From JAEUOS01 sp965279115 (GTDB lineage Bacteria; Pseudomonadota; Gammaproteobacteria; Burkholderiales; JAEUOS01), in contig OZ257137.1 of the NCBI GenBank assembly GCA_965279115.1, positions 6,448,001-6,512,000 on the forward strand: a DNA stretch of 64,000 nt, given 5' to 3'. The notes under the pieces were generated by a model that saw only the letters and a list, made by a program, of their open reading frames with translations, had not been told where the DNA came from and made no database searches. A program made the translations under genes and the position numbers. Shown here piece by piece: positions 16,144 to 27,053 of this stretch. Each line of letters starts with the position of its first letter. Positions within the stretch are counted from its first letter, which is position 1.

Positions 16144-16526
16144 ACCCGTGGAACGGTCGTCCGGCGCTTGCCGCCGACGACAACGAGGACAGCCGCAAGC
16201 TCGCCTCCCTCATTCTAAAGCGCGAAGGGATGGTCGTTACCCAGGCTGAGGACGGCCAGCAGGCGCTCGACCAGGCCACTTCCGGCGAGTTCGACCTGAT
16301 CCTGATGGACCTGGAAATGCCGGTCATGAGCGGTCTGGAGGCGATTCGCGCCATCCGGGCGCTGCAGCCTTCCCGCGCGGTCAGGATCGTGGGCTTGTCC
16401 GCCCACGCCGATGATGCCGCCAGACGCGAATGCCTGGCCGCCGGCGCCGACGCCTATCTTGTCAAGCCGATGCGCCTGGCGGATCTGCAGAAAGTGTTGG
16501 CGGGGCTGTTCGGCAACGCGCCCTGA
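16140..16526 (+). CDS. Stand-alone response-regulator receiver
   Basis: 128 residues, a single CheY-like domain. All receiver residues are present: acidic pair Asp13/Asp14, phospho-acceptor Asp57 in LILMDLEMPVMSG, Ser87 as the switch hydroxyl and Lys109 in YLVKPM. There is no output domain, so it signals through protein contact. The start overlaps the hemH stop as ATGA, suggesting translational coupling to the hrcA-hemH transcript, an odd partner set for a receiver. No kinase gene is adjacent. It converges on truB with 22 bp between stops. Confidence 0.85.
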   Translation: MNPWNGRPALAADDNEDSRKLASLILKREGMVVTQAEDGQQALDQATSGEFDLILMDLEMPVMSGLEAIRAIRALQPSRAVRIVGLSAHADDAARRECLAAGADAYLVKPMRLADLQKVLAGLFGNAP

Positions 16527-16548
16527 TACGCCAGGGTGATCCGAACGT

Positions 16549-17490
16549 TCAGGCGCCCGCCACCAGCAGTCGCAATGGCCGCAGGGCGCCTTCGCGCGCT
16601 TCGACAAGGCCGATGAAGTCATCGCCATCGGCGTAGGCGCGAATCGGTCCTTGCGGCGATTCGACGGCGACTTCCAGGCCGGCGAGCGCAATGCGCTGTC
16701 CCAGGCGCAGTCGAGCCGCTTGTGCATCGTCAAGCCGGATTCGCGGCAGGTTCATGATCAGGGCATCGACCGGCAGCAGGGCATGGTCACGCTCCTCCGG
16801 CGGCATCCGCTCGAGGTCGGCAACCGTGTGGGCCCCCTGCAGGTCCAGCGAGCCGGCCGCCTCGCGGCGCAGTGCCGTCAGGTGCGCGCCGCACCCGAGC
16901 AGGTTGCCGATGTCCTCAGCCAGGGTGCGGACATAGGTGCCCTTGCTGCAGCGAACCCGGAACATCACCCGCGGACCCTGCACCGACAACAGGTCGAGGG
17001 CGTGGATCACGACCTGCCGCGCCTGCCTGTCAAGCTCGATGCCGGCGCGCGCATATTCGTAAAGCGGCCGGCCGTCACGCTTGAGTGCCGAGTACATCGG
17101 CGGCACCTGGGAGATTGCGCCGCGAAAGCCCGCCATCGCGGCCCTGATTCGAGGCTCATCGGCTTCGACTGGTGCCTCCCGGATGACTTCGCCTTCGGTA
17201 TCGCCGGTGCGGGTGGTCACGCCGAGCAGCATGGTGGCCAGATAGGTCTTGTCGGCTTCAAGCAGGCCCTGCGAGAACTTGGTGGCCTCACCAAGCGCCA
17301 CCGGCAGAAGGCCGGTGGCGAACGGATCGAGTGTCCCGGTGTGGCCGGCCTTCTGCGCTGAGAACAGGCGCTTGACCACACCCAGGCACTGGTTGGATGA
17401 CAACCCGGCAGGCTTGTCCAGCAACAGGACGCCGTCAAGCCGCCGGCGCGGCATGCGCGGCGCGGCGCGGCCGGGATCAGTCCTTTGCAC
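16549..17490 (-). CDS. truB: TruB, tRNA pseudouridine-55 synthase
   Basis: 313 residues. The enzyme makes pseudouridine 55 in the T-loop of tRNAs. The catalytic Asp55 is in GHTGTLDPFATGLLPV, with VLLLDKPAGLSSNQ before it and the KTYLATMLLG and PPMYSALK motifs after it. A short C-terminal PUA-like region ends the chain. The start overlaps the 3' end of rbfA by 14 bp, so the two are probably translationally coupled at the end of the rimP-nusA-infB-rbfA-truB operon. Confidence 0.95.
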   Translation of the reverse strand: MQRTDPGRAAPRMPRRRLDGVLLLDKPAGLSSNQCLGVVKRLFSAQKAGHTGTLDPFATGLLPVALGEATKFSQGLLEADKTYLATMLLGVTTRTGDTEGEVIREAPVEADEPRIRAAMAGFRGAISQVPPMYSALKRDGRPLYEYARAGIELDRQARQVVIHALDLLSVQGPRVMFRVRCSKGTYVRTLAEDIGNLLGCGAHLTALRREAAGSLDLQGAHTVADLERMPPEERDHALLPVDALIMNLPRIRLDDAQAARLRLGQRIALAGLEVAVESPQGPIRAYADGDDFIGLVEAREGALRPLRLLVAGA

Positions 17491-17848
17491 GCACCGAATT
17501 CGCCTCGTCGATCAGGCGCGAAAGGGAAATCCCGCGCTCAAGGCTTTGGTCGAACTTGAAATGAAGCTCGGGGATCTGGTGGATCTTGATGCGCTTGCCG
17601 AGTTGCACGCGCAGGAAACCGGCGGCCTTGGCCAGGCCTTTCTCGATTTCGGGAATGGCCGAATGGTCGGTCATGGTGGTGAAGTACACGGTGGCATGCG
17701 CGTAGTCGGCGGTTACCTCGACGCCATTGAGGCTGATCATGCCGATGCGCGGGTCCTTCAGCTCCATGCGGATGATCTCCGCCAGGTCGCGGCGGATCTG
17801 CTCGGCCACACGGTCGGAACGCGCGAAACCGCGGTTTTGATGTCGCAT
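17477..17848 (-). CDS. rbfA: RbfA, 30S ribosome-binding factor
   Basis: 123 residues from the ATG at 17848 (MRHQNRGFARSDRVAEQI), the standard opening; upstream in-frame codons overlap infB and are not family-like. It is a small KH-type protein that binds the 16S rRNA 5' helix late in 30S assembly and aids cold adaptation. Seen are ADYAHATVYFTTM and the KH turn region around GFLRVQLGKRIKIHQIPELHF, with the usual LHFKFDQSLERG ending strand. It lies 91 bp downstream of infB and overlaps truB by 14 bp. Confidence 0.93.
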   Translation of the reverse strand: MRHQNRGFARSDRVAEQIRRDLAEIIRMELKDPRIGMISLNGVEVTADYAHATVYFTTMTDHSAIPEIEKGLAKAAGFLRVQLGKRIKIHQIPELHFKFDQSLERGISLSRLIDEANSVRAKD

Positions 17849-17939
17849 CAGTTTGCCCTGTCTGCTCGCGCGAATGGCCCGGCCGGGCTTCCGGTCAAAC
17901 GGACGGATGGCGGCATGCTGGCGCCGCCATCCGCATCCG

Positions 17940-20738
<2,799 letters not shown>

Positions 20739-20811
20739 TGCAGTCTTTCTATTGCGGATGCAGTTCGGTACGGCGGGATCGCCTGAAGTCAAAAAACGGC
20801 CGGACAGGCCC

Positions 20812-22296
20812 CTACTTCTGCTCCTCCGCAAACCAGTGCTCACGCGCCTTCATGATGAGGACGCGCGCTGCGGCCTCGTCCATCGGTTCGATCTCGACGA
20901 GTTCGTCGACAGCCAGTTCGGCCAATTCGTCGCGGGTCTTGACACCGCCCTTGGCCAGCTTGGCCGCCAGTTCCCGCGTCATGCCTTCGAGCGAGAGCAG
21001 GTCTTCGGAGACTTCGCCCAGCGACTCTTCGGAAGCGATCGCTTCGGTGAGCAGCGCATTGCGGGCGCGCGTGCGCAACTCGTTGACCGTGTCCTCGTCG
21101 AAGGAGTCGATTTCCAGCATCTCGTTGATCGGCACGTAGGCCACTTCCTCGAGGGTGGAAAATCCCTCGGCGATGAGGATGTCGGCGACCTCCTCGTCGA
21201 CATCGAGCCGCTCCATGAAGAGCCCGCGAATGGCGACAGTCTCGGTTTCCTGCTTCTTGCGCGATTCCTCCACGGTCATGAGATTGATCTCCCAGCCGGT
21301 GAGTTCGGAGGCCAGGCGAACGTTCTGGCCGCCGCGGCCGATGGCGATCGCGAGGTTCTCCTCGTCGACCACCACATCCATGCTGTGCTTTTCCTCATCG
21401 ACGACGATCGAGGAAACCGCCGCCGGGGCCAGCGCGCCGATCACGAACTGGGCGGGGTCGGCCGACCAGATGATGATGTCGACGCGTTCGCCGGCGAGCT
21501 CATTGGTGACCGCCTGCACGCGCGAACCGCGCATGCCCACGCACGTACCGATCGGGTCGATGCGGCGATCGTTGGTGAACACGGCGATCTTGGCGCGCAC
21601 GCCGGGGTCGCGCGCGGCCGACTTGATTTCGAGCAGGCCTTCCTCGATCTCGGGCACCTCGAGTTCGAACAGCGCCTTGATGAAGTCCGGCGAAGTCCGC
21701 GACACGATCACCGCCGGGCCGCGCTGGGTGCGGTCGATCTTGTGGATGTAGGCACGGATGCGGTCGCCGACGCGGAACATTTCCTTGGGGATCATCTGGT
21801 CGCGCGGCAGCGCCGCCTCGACGCGCCCGGACTCGATCAGGACCCGATGGTTCTCCACGCGCTTGACCGTGCCATTGATCAGCTTCTCATTGCGTTCGAG
21901 GAAATCGTTGAGGATCTGGTCGCGCTCGGCATCGCGGATCTTCTGCAGGATGGTCTGCTTGGCCGCCTGCGCACCGATGCGGCCGAACTCGATGGGTTCG
22001 AGTTCTTCCTCGATGAAATCGCCGATCTGCACTTCCGGATCATCGTCACGGGCATCGGTGATGCCGATCTGGTTGTCCTCGCTTTCGAGGTCGGGCTCAT
22101 AGACCACCTGCCAGCGCCGGAACGCCTCGTGCTCGCCGGTGTCGCGATCGATCGCTACCCGCACGTCGGCCTCGCCCTTGAAGCGCTTCTTGGTTGCCGA
22201 TGCGATCGCCTGCTCGAGGGCGGTGAACACCACCTCCTTGGCGACGTTCTTTTCGCGGGCCAGCGCGTCGGCCAGCATCAGGATTTCCTTGCTCAT
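20812..22296 (-). CDS. nusA: NusA, transcription termination/antitermination factor
   Basis: 494 residues from the ATG at 22296 (MSKEILMLADALAREKNV). Domains in order: N-terminal RNA-polymerase-binding domain (about 1-130), S1 (about 135-200), KH1 and KH2 (about 205-345; VGMRGSRVQAVTNEL and AIGRGGQNVRLASELTGW are the GxxG loops), then acidic C-terminal helix-hairpin-helix repeats (about 360-490). The C-terminal repeats place it in the proteobacterial type that contacts the alpha subunit and lambda N. It starts 13 bp after rimP. Confidence 0.97.
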   Translation of the reverse strand: MSKEILMLADALAREKNVAKEVVFTALEQAIASATKKRFKGEADVRVAIDRDTGEHEAFRRWQVVYEPDLESEDNQIGITDARDDDPEVQIGDFIEEELEPIEFGRIGAQAAKQTILQKIRDAERDQILNDFLERNEKLINGTVKRVENHRVLIESGRVEAALPRDQMIPKEMFRVGDRIRAYIHKIDRTQRGPAVIVSRTSPDFIKALFELEVPEIEEGLLEIKSAARDPGVRAKIAVFTNDRRIDPIGTCVGMRGSRVQAVTNELAGERVDIIIWSADPAQFVIGALAPAAVSSIVVDEEKHSMDVVVDEENLAIAIGRGGQNVRLASELTGWEINLMTVEESRKKQETETVAIRGLFMERLDVDEEVADILIAEGFSTLEEVAYVPINEMLEIDSFDEDTVNELRTRARNALLTEAIASEESLGEVSEDLLSLEGMTRELAAKLAKGGVKTRDELAELAVDELVEIEPMDEAAARVLIMKAREHWFAEEQK

Positions 22297-22309
22297 GCGT
22301 ACTTCCCCT

Positions 22310-22789
22310 CTAAAACTCGATGACCGGCACCAGGCGCGCACGTTCGACATGCGCCAAGTCCAGTTCGATGATCTGCCCGTCGACTTCCATCGCCGGTTTG
22401 CCGTCCAAATAGCGCGCAATCGCGGAAAAATTCTTGCGCACCCCGTGCGCGCCACCCAATGGCGCACGCAGCTTCACGATGATTTCCTGGCCTTCGAAAC
22501 GCCGGAAATCCGCCGCCTTGTTGAGCGGCCGGTCCAGACCCGGAGATGAGACTTCCAGCCTGTCGTAATCGATATCTTCCACAGTCATCGCGTAGGTGAG
22601 CTGGCGGCTGACCTTCTCGCAATCCTCGACCGTGATCATGGCGCCGGCGCCACGCTTGCCCTGGCGCGGGACCGACGCGATGTTGTCGATGAACACGCGC
22701 AACATCCGGCCGCGGGCGGATCGCTCCACCTCGACCAGTTCATAACCGAGGCCTTCAACCGTGGCCGCGATAAGCGCTGTCACATCCAT
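22310..22789 (-). CDS. rimP: RimP, 30S ribosome maturation factor
   Basis: 159 residues from the ATG at 22789 (MDVTALIAATVEGLGYELV). RimP acts in 30S head assembly with uS12. The two-domain pattern is clear: an N-terminal alpha/beta part with YELVEVERSARGRMLRVFID, the signature region ending SPGLDRPL, and an SH3-like C-terminal part with IELDLAHVERARLVP. It is the first gene of the rimP-nusA-infB-rbfA-truB operon. Its leader carries a strong intrinsic-terminator hairpin just ahead of the start, so the operon is probably attenuated. Confidence 0.95.
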   Translation of the reverse strand: MDVTALIAATVEGLGYELVEVERSARGRMLRVFIDNIASVPRQGKRGAGAMITVEDCEKVSRQLTYAMTVEDIDYDRLEVSSPGLDRPLNKAADFRRFEGQEIIVKLRAPLGGAHGVRKNFSAIARYLDGKPAMEVDGQIIELDLAHVERARLVPVIEF

Positions 22790-22823
22790 ATTCGATAGTT
22801 GCCGACGTTTTGCGGCGGCACAA

Positions 22824-22849
22824 ACAAAAAATGGGCGAACCGCCCATTT
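22824..22849 (-). terminator. Intrinsic terminator/attenuator in the rimP-nusA-infB leader
   Basis: On the minus strand, AAATGGGCG-GTT-CGCCCATTT forms a perfect 9-bp stem with a 3-nt loop and runs straight into TTTTTTG. This is a textbook Rho-independent terminator, yet it lies 35-60 bp upstream of rimP, inside the operon leader. A second hairpin sits 10 bp before it. Rfam holds rimP-leader attenuators in gammaproteobacteria; this is a plausible counterpart (inference). Confidence 0.75.
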
Positions 22850-22858
22850 AAAAGTATT

Positions 22859-22873
22859 GCCGGGAGACCCGGC
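22859..22873 (-). promoter_or_regulatory. Second leader hairpin upstream of the rimP attenuator
   Basis: GCCGGG-TCT-CCCGGC (minus strand; one further T-A pair closes the stem) is a compact perfect hairpin 9 bp before the terminator stem. It may be a pause hairpin or part of an antiterminator switch in the leader. Confidence 0.5.
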
Positions 22874-22935
22874 ATCTTTTCGGGACGGCGCGCCTTTGAG
22901 CCGCAGGCAACGAGACAACCATCCCAAGCCTTGAG

Positions 22936-22945
22936 ATGATAGCAG
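22936..22945 (-). promoter_or_regulatory. Candidate extended -10 promoter of the rimP operon
   Basis: On the minus strand, TGC-TATCAT reads as an extended -10 (TGn plus TATCAT), about 147 bp upstream of rimP and before both leader hairpins. No clear -35 is seen, which extended -10 promoters can lack. Confidence 0.4.
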
Positions 22946-22979
22946 TTTCCGGGCCGTTTTGCGAGCCCCCGGGAGGAAT

Positions 22980-24527
22980 TTAGCCTTCCTTGGGCTCGTC
23001 CGGCGGCATGATCTTCAGGCGCGAGCGGCGGTGCGTGATGATTGGCTGCGGCGGCGGCGGCGGTACGAAATCATCGTCACGGCGCCGCGGCTTGACCGCC
23101 CGGCGTCCGTCGAGGGTAAGTGAACCGCGGTCCATGCCCATGCGCTTGCCGGCGCGCTTTGCCGGCCCTTTGCCACCCGGTTTCTTCGCGCCGGGGCCGC
23201 GCGTTTGCCGGCCAGCCGGCGCCTGGCGCCCGGGACCTGTGCGCGGCGCGCGCTTGCCCGGCGCTTCGCCCCCACCTTCAGGCCTGCCACCGCCCCGCCT
23301 GCCCTGCGGCTTGCCGCGTACCTTGCGCCGCCCGGGATCTCCCGGCGGAACCGGCATGCCTGGCGGCATTTCGGCGCCCTCCCGTGCGCCGCCCGCGGCA
23401 GCACCGCCAGGCGCATCCTTGAGGAGGTCCTTTACTTCAAGGGGCGTAAGCGGGCGCGCCTGGCCGCGCCGCAAACCGCGCGGCAGGGAAATCGGACCGA
23501 AGCGGGTGCGGATCAGCCGGCTCACCATGACGCCGACCTTCTCGAACATGCGCCGCACCTCGCGGTTGCGGCCCTCCCGGATCATGACCCGATACCAGCG
23601 GTTGACGCCCGGTCCTTCGTCGCTGAATTCGCCTTCATCGAGCTTCATGAAGCGCGCCGGACCATCCTCGAGCTCGACACCGTCGAGCAGCATGTCGGTC
23701 TGGTCGTCGGTGAGTTCGCCGACCACACGCACCGAGTATTCGCGCTCGACCTCGTAGCGCGGATGCATGAGTCGATTGGCAAGATCGCCGGAGTTGGTCA
23801 GGATGAGCAGGCCTTCGGTGTTGAAGTCGAGCCGGCCGACGGCAACCCAACGACCGGACTTGGGCGGCGGCAGGCTGTCGAACACCGCAGGGCGGCCTTC
23901 CGGGTCGTCATGGCTGACGATCTCGCCGGTCGGCTTGTGATAAATCAGGACTTCAGGCGCCTCCCGCCCGTTTTTCAGGCGAATCGGCTTGCCGTCCACC
24001 CGCACGACATCGCGCCGGGTGATGCGCTGCCCCAGCGTCGCGGTCTTGCCGTTGACACTCACGCGCCCGGCGGTGATCGCCTCTTCCATGTCACGCCGCG
24101 AACCCAGGCCGGCCTCGGCGAGCAATTTCTGCAGCTTGTGATCCTCCCCGTCGCCTTGCGCCGCAGGCTTGTCGCCACTCCCGGCCTTGGCACTCTTGGC
24201 GCCCGGGCCGCCACGCTTGCCACCCGGAGGGCCGCGCTTTTCGGCAGGAACGTGTGGCTGGGGCGGACCATCGGCCGGCGCCACGCTCTGCTCGCCAGCC
24301 GGCGCCGCGGCCGCCATCGCCGCCTTGCTCCCGCCCTTGCCGCGGCGGCGATTGCGGCGGCGCCGCTTTTCCGGCGCGCCGGCCGCCGGCTGGGCGGCCG
24401 CGTCGGCGCTCACCTGGCCCGGCGCATCACTTGCCGCATCGGTACGTGGCCCGGCGGCGGAGGATTGTGTTTGTTCGGTCGGCGCGAACGACTCATTGGC
24501 GCCTTGGTCTTGCGGGTCAGGCTGCAT
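22980..24527 (-). CDS. rluB: RluB-type 23S rRNA pseudouridine synthase with long basic tails
   Basis: 515 residues, far longer than E. coli RluB (about 290). An N-terminal low-complexity region (about 1-127) includes a KRRRRNRRRGKGGSK cluster. The S4 RNA-binding domain follows (about 128-190, KLQKLLAEAGLGSRRDMEEA). The RsuA/RluB catalytic domain has nucleophile Asp234 in GRLDFNTEGLL, with the conserved REGRNREVRRMFE helix. A Gly/Arg/Pro/Lys-rich tail (about 370-515) ends the chain. The core makes pseudouridine 2605 in the peptidyl-transferase region of 23S rRNA. The start overlaps the scpB end by 11 bp. Confidence 0.92.
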   Translation of the reverse strand: MQPDPQDQGANESFAPTEQTQSSAAGPRTDAASDAPGQVSADAAAQPAAGAPEKRRRRNRRRGKGGSKAAMAAAAPAGEQSVAPADGPPQPHVPAEKRGPPGGKRGGPGAKSAKAGSGDKPAAQGDGEDHKLQKLLAEAGLGSRRDMEEAITAGRVSVNGKTATLGQRITRRDVVRVDGKPIRLKNGREAPEVLIYHKPTGEIVSHDDPEGRPAVFDSLPPPKSGRWVAVGRLDFNTEGLLILTNSGDLANRLMHPRYEVEREYSVRVVGELTDDQTDMLLDGVELEDGPARFMKLDEGEFSDEGPGVNRWYRVMIREGRNREVRRMFEKVGVMVSRLIRTRFGPISLPRGLRRGQARPLTPLEVKDLLKDAPGGAAAGGAREGAEMPPGMPVPPGDPGRRKVRGKPQGRRGGGRPEGGGEAPGKRAPRTGPGRQAPAGRQTRGPGAKKPGGKGPAKRAGKRMGMDRGSLTLDGRRAVKPRRRDDDFVPPPPPQPIITHRRSRLKIMPPDEPKEG

Positions 24528-25059
24528 CGGCCAGGTCCATCACTTTGTCGATCTCCTCCATCGGCGGCAATTGTTCGAGCGAAACCAGGCCGAGGTCGTC
24601 CAGAAATGCCCGCGTCGTACCGAACAGCGCGGGCTTGCCCGGGGCGTCACGATGACCGACGGTGTCGATCCAGCCACGATCCTCGAGCGATTTGATGATT
24701 TGCGGCGACACCGCCACGCCGCGGATTTCCTCAATGTCGCCGCGCGTAACCGGCTGACGATAGGCAATGATCGCCAGCGTCTCCAGGACGGCGCGCGAAT
24801 AGCGGGGTGTGCGGTCCGGGTTGAGCCGGGCAAGATACTGGGCAAACTCCGGGCGGCTCAGAAAGCGCCAACCGGTCGCAAGCGCGACCAGTTCCACGCT
24901 GCGACCGGCCCAGTCCGCGCGCAGTTCCTCCAGGAGGGCGCGCACGGTATCGGCGCCGACCTGGTCTTCGAACAGGCGGCGCAACTCGACCAGTGTCAGC
25001 GGCGCCGACGCCGTGAGCAGTGCCGCCTCGATAATGCCCTTTGCTTCGGATGTGTTCAC
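24517..25059 (-). CDS. scpB: ScpB, condensin-associated segregation protein
   Basis: 180 residues. ScpB forms two winged-helix domains and, with ScpA kleisin and SMC, compacts and segregates the chromosome. Seen are GIIEAALLTASAPLTLVELRR at the start, the central ETLAIIAYRQPVTRGDIEEIRGV signature and LFGTTRAFLDDLGL near the end. The rluB start overlaps its stop by 11 bp, the usual scpB-rluB arrangement. scpA is not upstream in this window, which is less common than a scpA-scpB pair. A candidate extended -10 lies about 180 bp upstream. Confidence 0.93.
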   Translation of the reverse strand: MNTSEAKGIIEAALLTASAPLTLVELRRLFEDQVGADTVRALLEELRADWAGRSVELVALATGWRFLSRPEFAQYLARLNPDRTPRYSRAVLETLAIIAYRQPVTRGDIEEIRGVAVSPQIIKSLEDRGWIDTVGHRDAPGKPALFGTTRAFLDDLGLVSLEQLPPMEEIDKVMDLADAA

Positions 25060-25151
25060 GCGATATTAACCGCCCCGCCATATCAGGCGGCCGGCATGCA
25101 GTCAGGCTGAGTTCAAACGCTCCAGGAATTCTGGCCGCGCACCGGGCTCAT

Positions 25152-25173
25152 GCCCGGGATGCTTTTCCCGGGC
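25152..25173. terminator. Strong hairpin between the che-operon end and scpB
   Basis: An 8-bp perfect stem, GCCCGGGA / TCCCGGGC, with a 6-nt loop lies 106 bp past the stop of the last operon gene (25279) and 93 bp before scpB. No T-run follows on the minus strand, so termination efficiency is uncertain. The rest of 25060-25278 shows only the candidate scpB promoter. Confidence 0.4.
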
Positions 25174-25239
25174 CGATTTTCGAAGCGCACTGGTGCCTCG
25201 AGAGAGTCCGCGTCGGGCGCGAAATGGATTTGTATCCGG

Positions 25240-25248
25240 AGTATACCA
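25240..25248 (-). promoter_or_regulatory. Candidate extended -10 promoter for scpB-rluB
   Basis: On the minus strand, TGG-TATACT gives an extended -10 close to consensus, about 180 bp before the scpB start and just past the end of the chemotaxis operon. No -35 is evident. Confidence 0.4.
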
Positions 25249-25278
25249 ACTTGGCGACGTTCCCGCCGCCAGCACCGG

Positions 25279-27030
25279 TCACTGCAATGCGAGCATGCCG
25301 GGCAACGCGCGCGTGACCTCGATGGCTGAACCGCCGTCGTGGTACTCGACGCTTTCGCACAATTGCTCGACCAGACTGATGCCGCGGTCGGCGCGGCGAA
25401 ACAGGGCCTGTGCATCGGCATGCCATGCATTCGAGTCGAAGCCCTTGCCGGTGTCCTTCACGCGCACCTTCAGTTTTGGCCCGGCGGGCGTTTCGGAACG
25501 CACGATGTCGACGAAAATCACCCCGTCTGCAAGGGCGGCGAGGCGATGCGCCCGCTCGCGGGCGTAAGCGGCATGCCCGTTTTCTTCCTCCTTGAGGCTG
25601 GAGTCGAGTTCAAGCAATCCATGCTCGAGGGCGTTGTTGAACAATTCGGACAGGACCACGAAGGTCGGTTGGTCGAGCGCTCCCACCGGATCGAAGCGCG
25701 CCATGAACTCCTGGATGATCGGCACGACCTCGACGCGCTTCAAGCGATCGGCGCCTATGCGCAGATGCAATTCCCAGTCTCCGGCCGCGGCGTGCGGCTG
25801 CAGGATCAGGGTCTTCTGCGTGATCGTCTCCGCAACCGCGCGTCGCGTACGTCGCGCCGATTCGGCGGCGCAGTCCACGATGGCATAGGTGATGTCGTCG
25901 GCCGCCGACTCGCCGGCCAGATGCTCGACCACGGCGATTTTCACCGCCTCGAAGCGGTCTTCCATCGCGGCCGACCCGAGAGCCTTGCGCAGCCCCTCCT
26001 CGTTGAACGGCAGGCCTTCCGCCGTCGTCGCCTCCAACAGGCCGTCGGAACAGGACACGATCTGCACGTCGTCACGGAACGGCTCGAATTCGGGATGCGG
26101 ATCGATTTCCTCGCTCGGCAGTATCCCCAGCGGAAGATGCTTGCTATCCCAGCGCCTTACCAGCGCGCCATCCCGGTCGAGCATCAGGACGGGCGGATTG
26201 CCGCCATTCCACACCTCGATGCGATCCTCGATGGAATCGACATTGATCAAGGTTGCCGCGACGAAGCGGTGCGAAGGCAGGTCGCGCCGTATCGTATGGT
26301 TGAGCTCCGTGACCAGCGCGGCCAGTCCGAAACCCTTCTGCGCCATGGACTGGAAGGCCCGCCCAAGCGGCAAAACGTTGAGTGCCGCGGTCAGCCCGTG
26401 GCCGACGCCGTCGGCGAGGAGGATCTTGAGCGAACCGTCCGGCGAGCGCTCGGCCATGACGATGTCGCCACTGAACTTGAAAGCGGGCGAGTTCCACGTG
26501 CGCAACACCCCGCCGTGCTCGGTCTGGATGGGCAACAGACGTTGCATGATCGCGCGTGCGGCGCGATTCTCGTCCTCGGAGGCCTGGAAATAGGCCTTGA
26601 GTTCGGCATTCTGGTCGCGCATCTGGCGCTGGATCGCGGTATAGCGAGCGGCGTTGGCCAGATGTGCCTTGAGGATCGCGACATTGACCGGTTTCGGGAT
26701 GTAGGCATCGGCGCCCGCGGCGATCGCGTTGGCGATCTCCTCGGTATCCTCGCTGCCGGTTACAAACCAGATCGGCACCCAGCGCGCCGGATCGAGCGCG
26801 CGCAGGCGCAGCGCCGTCTCGCGTCCATCCATGCCGGGCATGGAATAGTCGAGCAACACCACATCCGGTCGCTCGCGCTCGTAGATCTCTATCGCCGCGT
26901 ATCCATCAGACGCGTGCAGCGCCGTGTGCCCCTGTCCCTTGAGGATGGCGCAAAGGAACTGCGCCTGCGCCAGGCTGTCCTCGACAACCAGCGCCTTCAG
27001 ACGAACCGCGGTGCGCCCGTTCGCGACCAT
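25279..27030 (-). CDS. Receiver-PP2C phosphatase-HATPase fusion, HsbR/RsbU-like partner-switch regulator
   Basis: 583 residues. A receiver (about 10-130) has phospho-acceptor Asp61 in VVLLDYSMPGMDG and Lys113. A SpoIIE-type PP2C phosphatase (about 165-390) has metal-binding LLADGVGHG (207-208), CSDG (Asp329) and ADDITY (Asp378/Asp379). A C-terminal RsbW-type HATPase (about 420-575) has an N-box ELFNNALEHG and KDTGKGFD. It therefore carries both an eraser and a writer for serine phosphorylation of a STAS partner, as in Pseudomonas HsbR. That partner is surely the STAS gene 23 bp upstream. Phosphorylation of the receiver by a che-linked kinase could choose the direction of the switch (inference). 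Confidence 0.9.
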   Translation of the reverse strand: MVANGRTAVRLKALVVEDSLAQAQFLCAILKGQGHTALHASDGYAAIEIYERERPDVVLLDYSMPGMDGRETALRLRALDPARWVPIWFVTGSEDTEEIANAIAAGADAYIPKPVNVAILKAHLANAARYTAIQRQMRDQNAELKAYFQASEDENRAARAIMQRLLPIQTEHGGVLRTWNSPAFKFSGDIVMAERSPDGSLKILLADGVGHGLTAALNVLPLGRAFQSMAQKGFGLAALVTELNHTIRRDLPSHRFVAATLINVDSIEDRIEVWNGGNPPVLMLDRDGALVRRWDSKHLPLGILPSEEIDPHPEFEPFRDDVQIVSCSDGLLEATTAEGLPFNEEGLRKALGSAAMEDRFEAVKIAVVEHLAGESAADDITYAIVDCAAESARRTRRAVAETITQKTLILQPHAAAGDWELHLRIGADRLKRVEVVPIIQEFMARFDPVGALDQPTFVVLSELFNNALEHGLLELDSSLKEEENGHAAYARERAHRLAALADGVIFVDIVRSETPAGPKLKVRVKDTGKGFDSNAWHADAQALFRRADRGISLVEQLCESVEYHDGGSAIEVTRALPGMLALQ

Positions 27031-27053
27031 GGTATCCCTCGGTTCCGGGGCGC

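Noticed and set aside
22790..22979. A metY/initiator tRNA gene before rimP, as in some enterobacteria
   Set aside because: No cloverleaf or CCA end is visible; the region holds the leader hairpins only.
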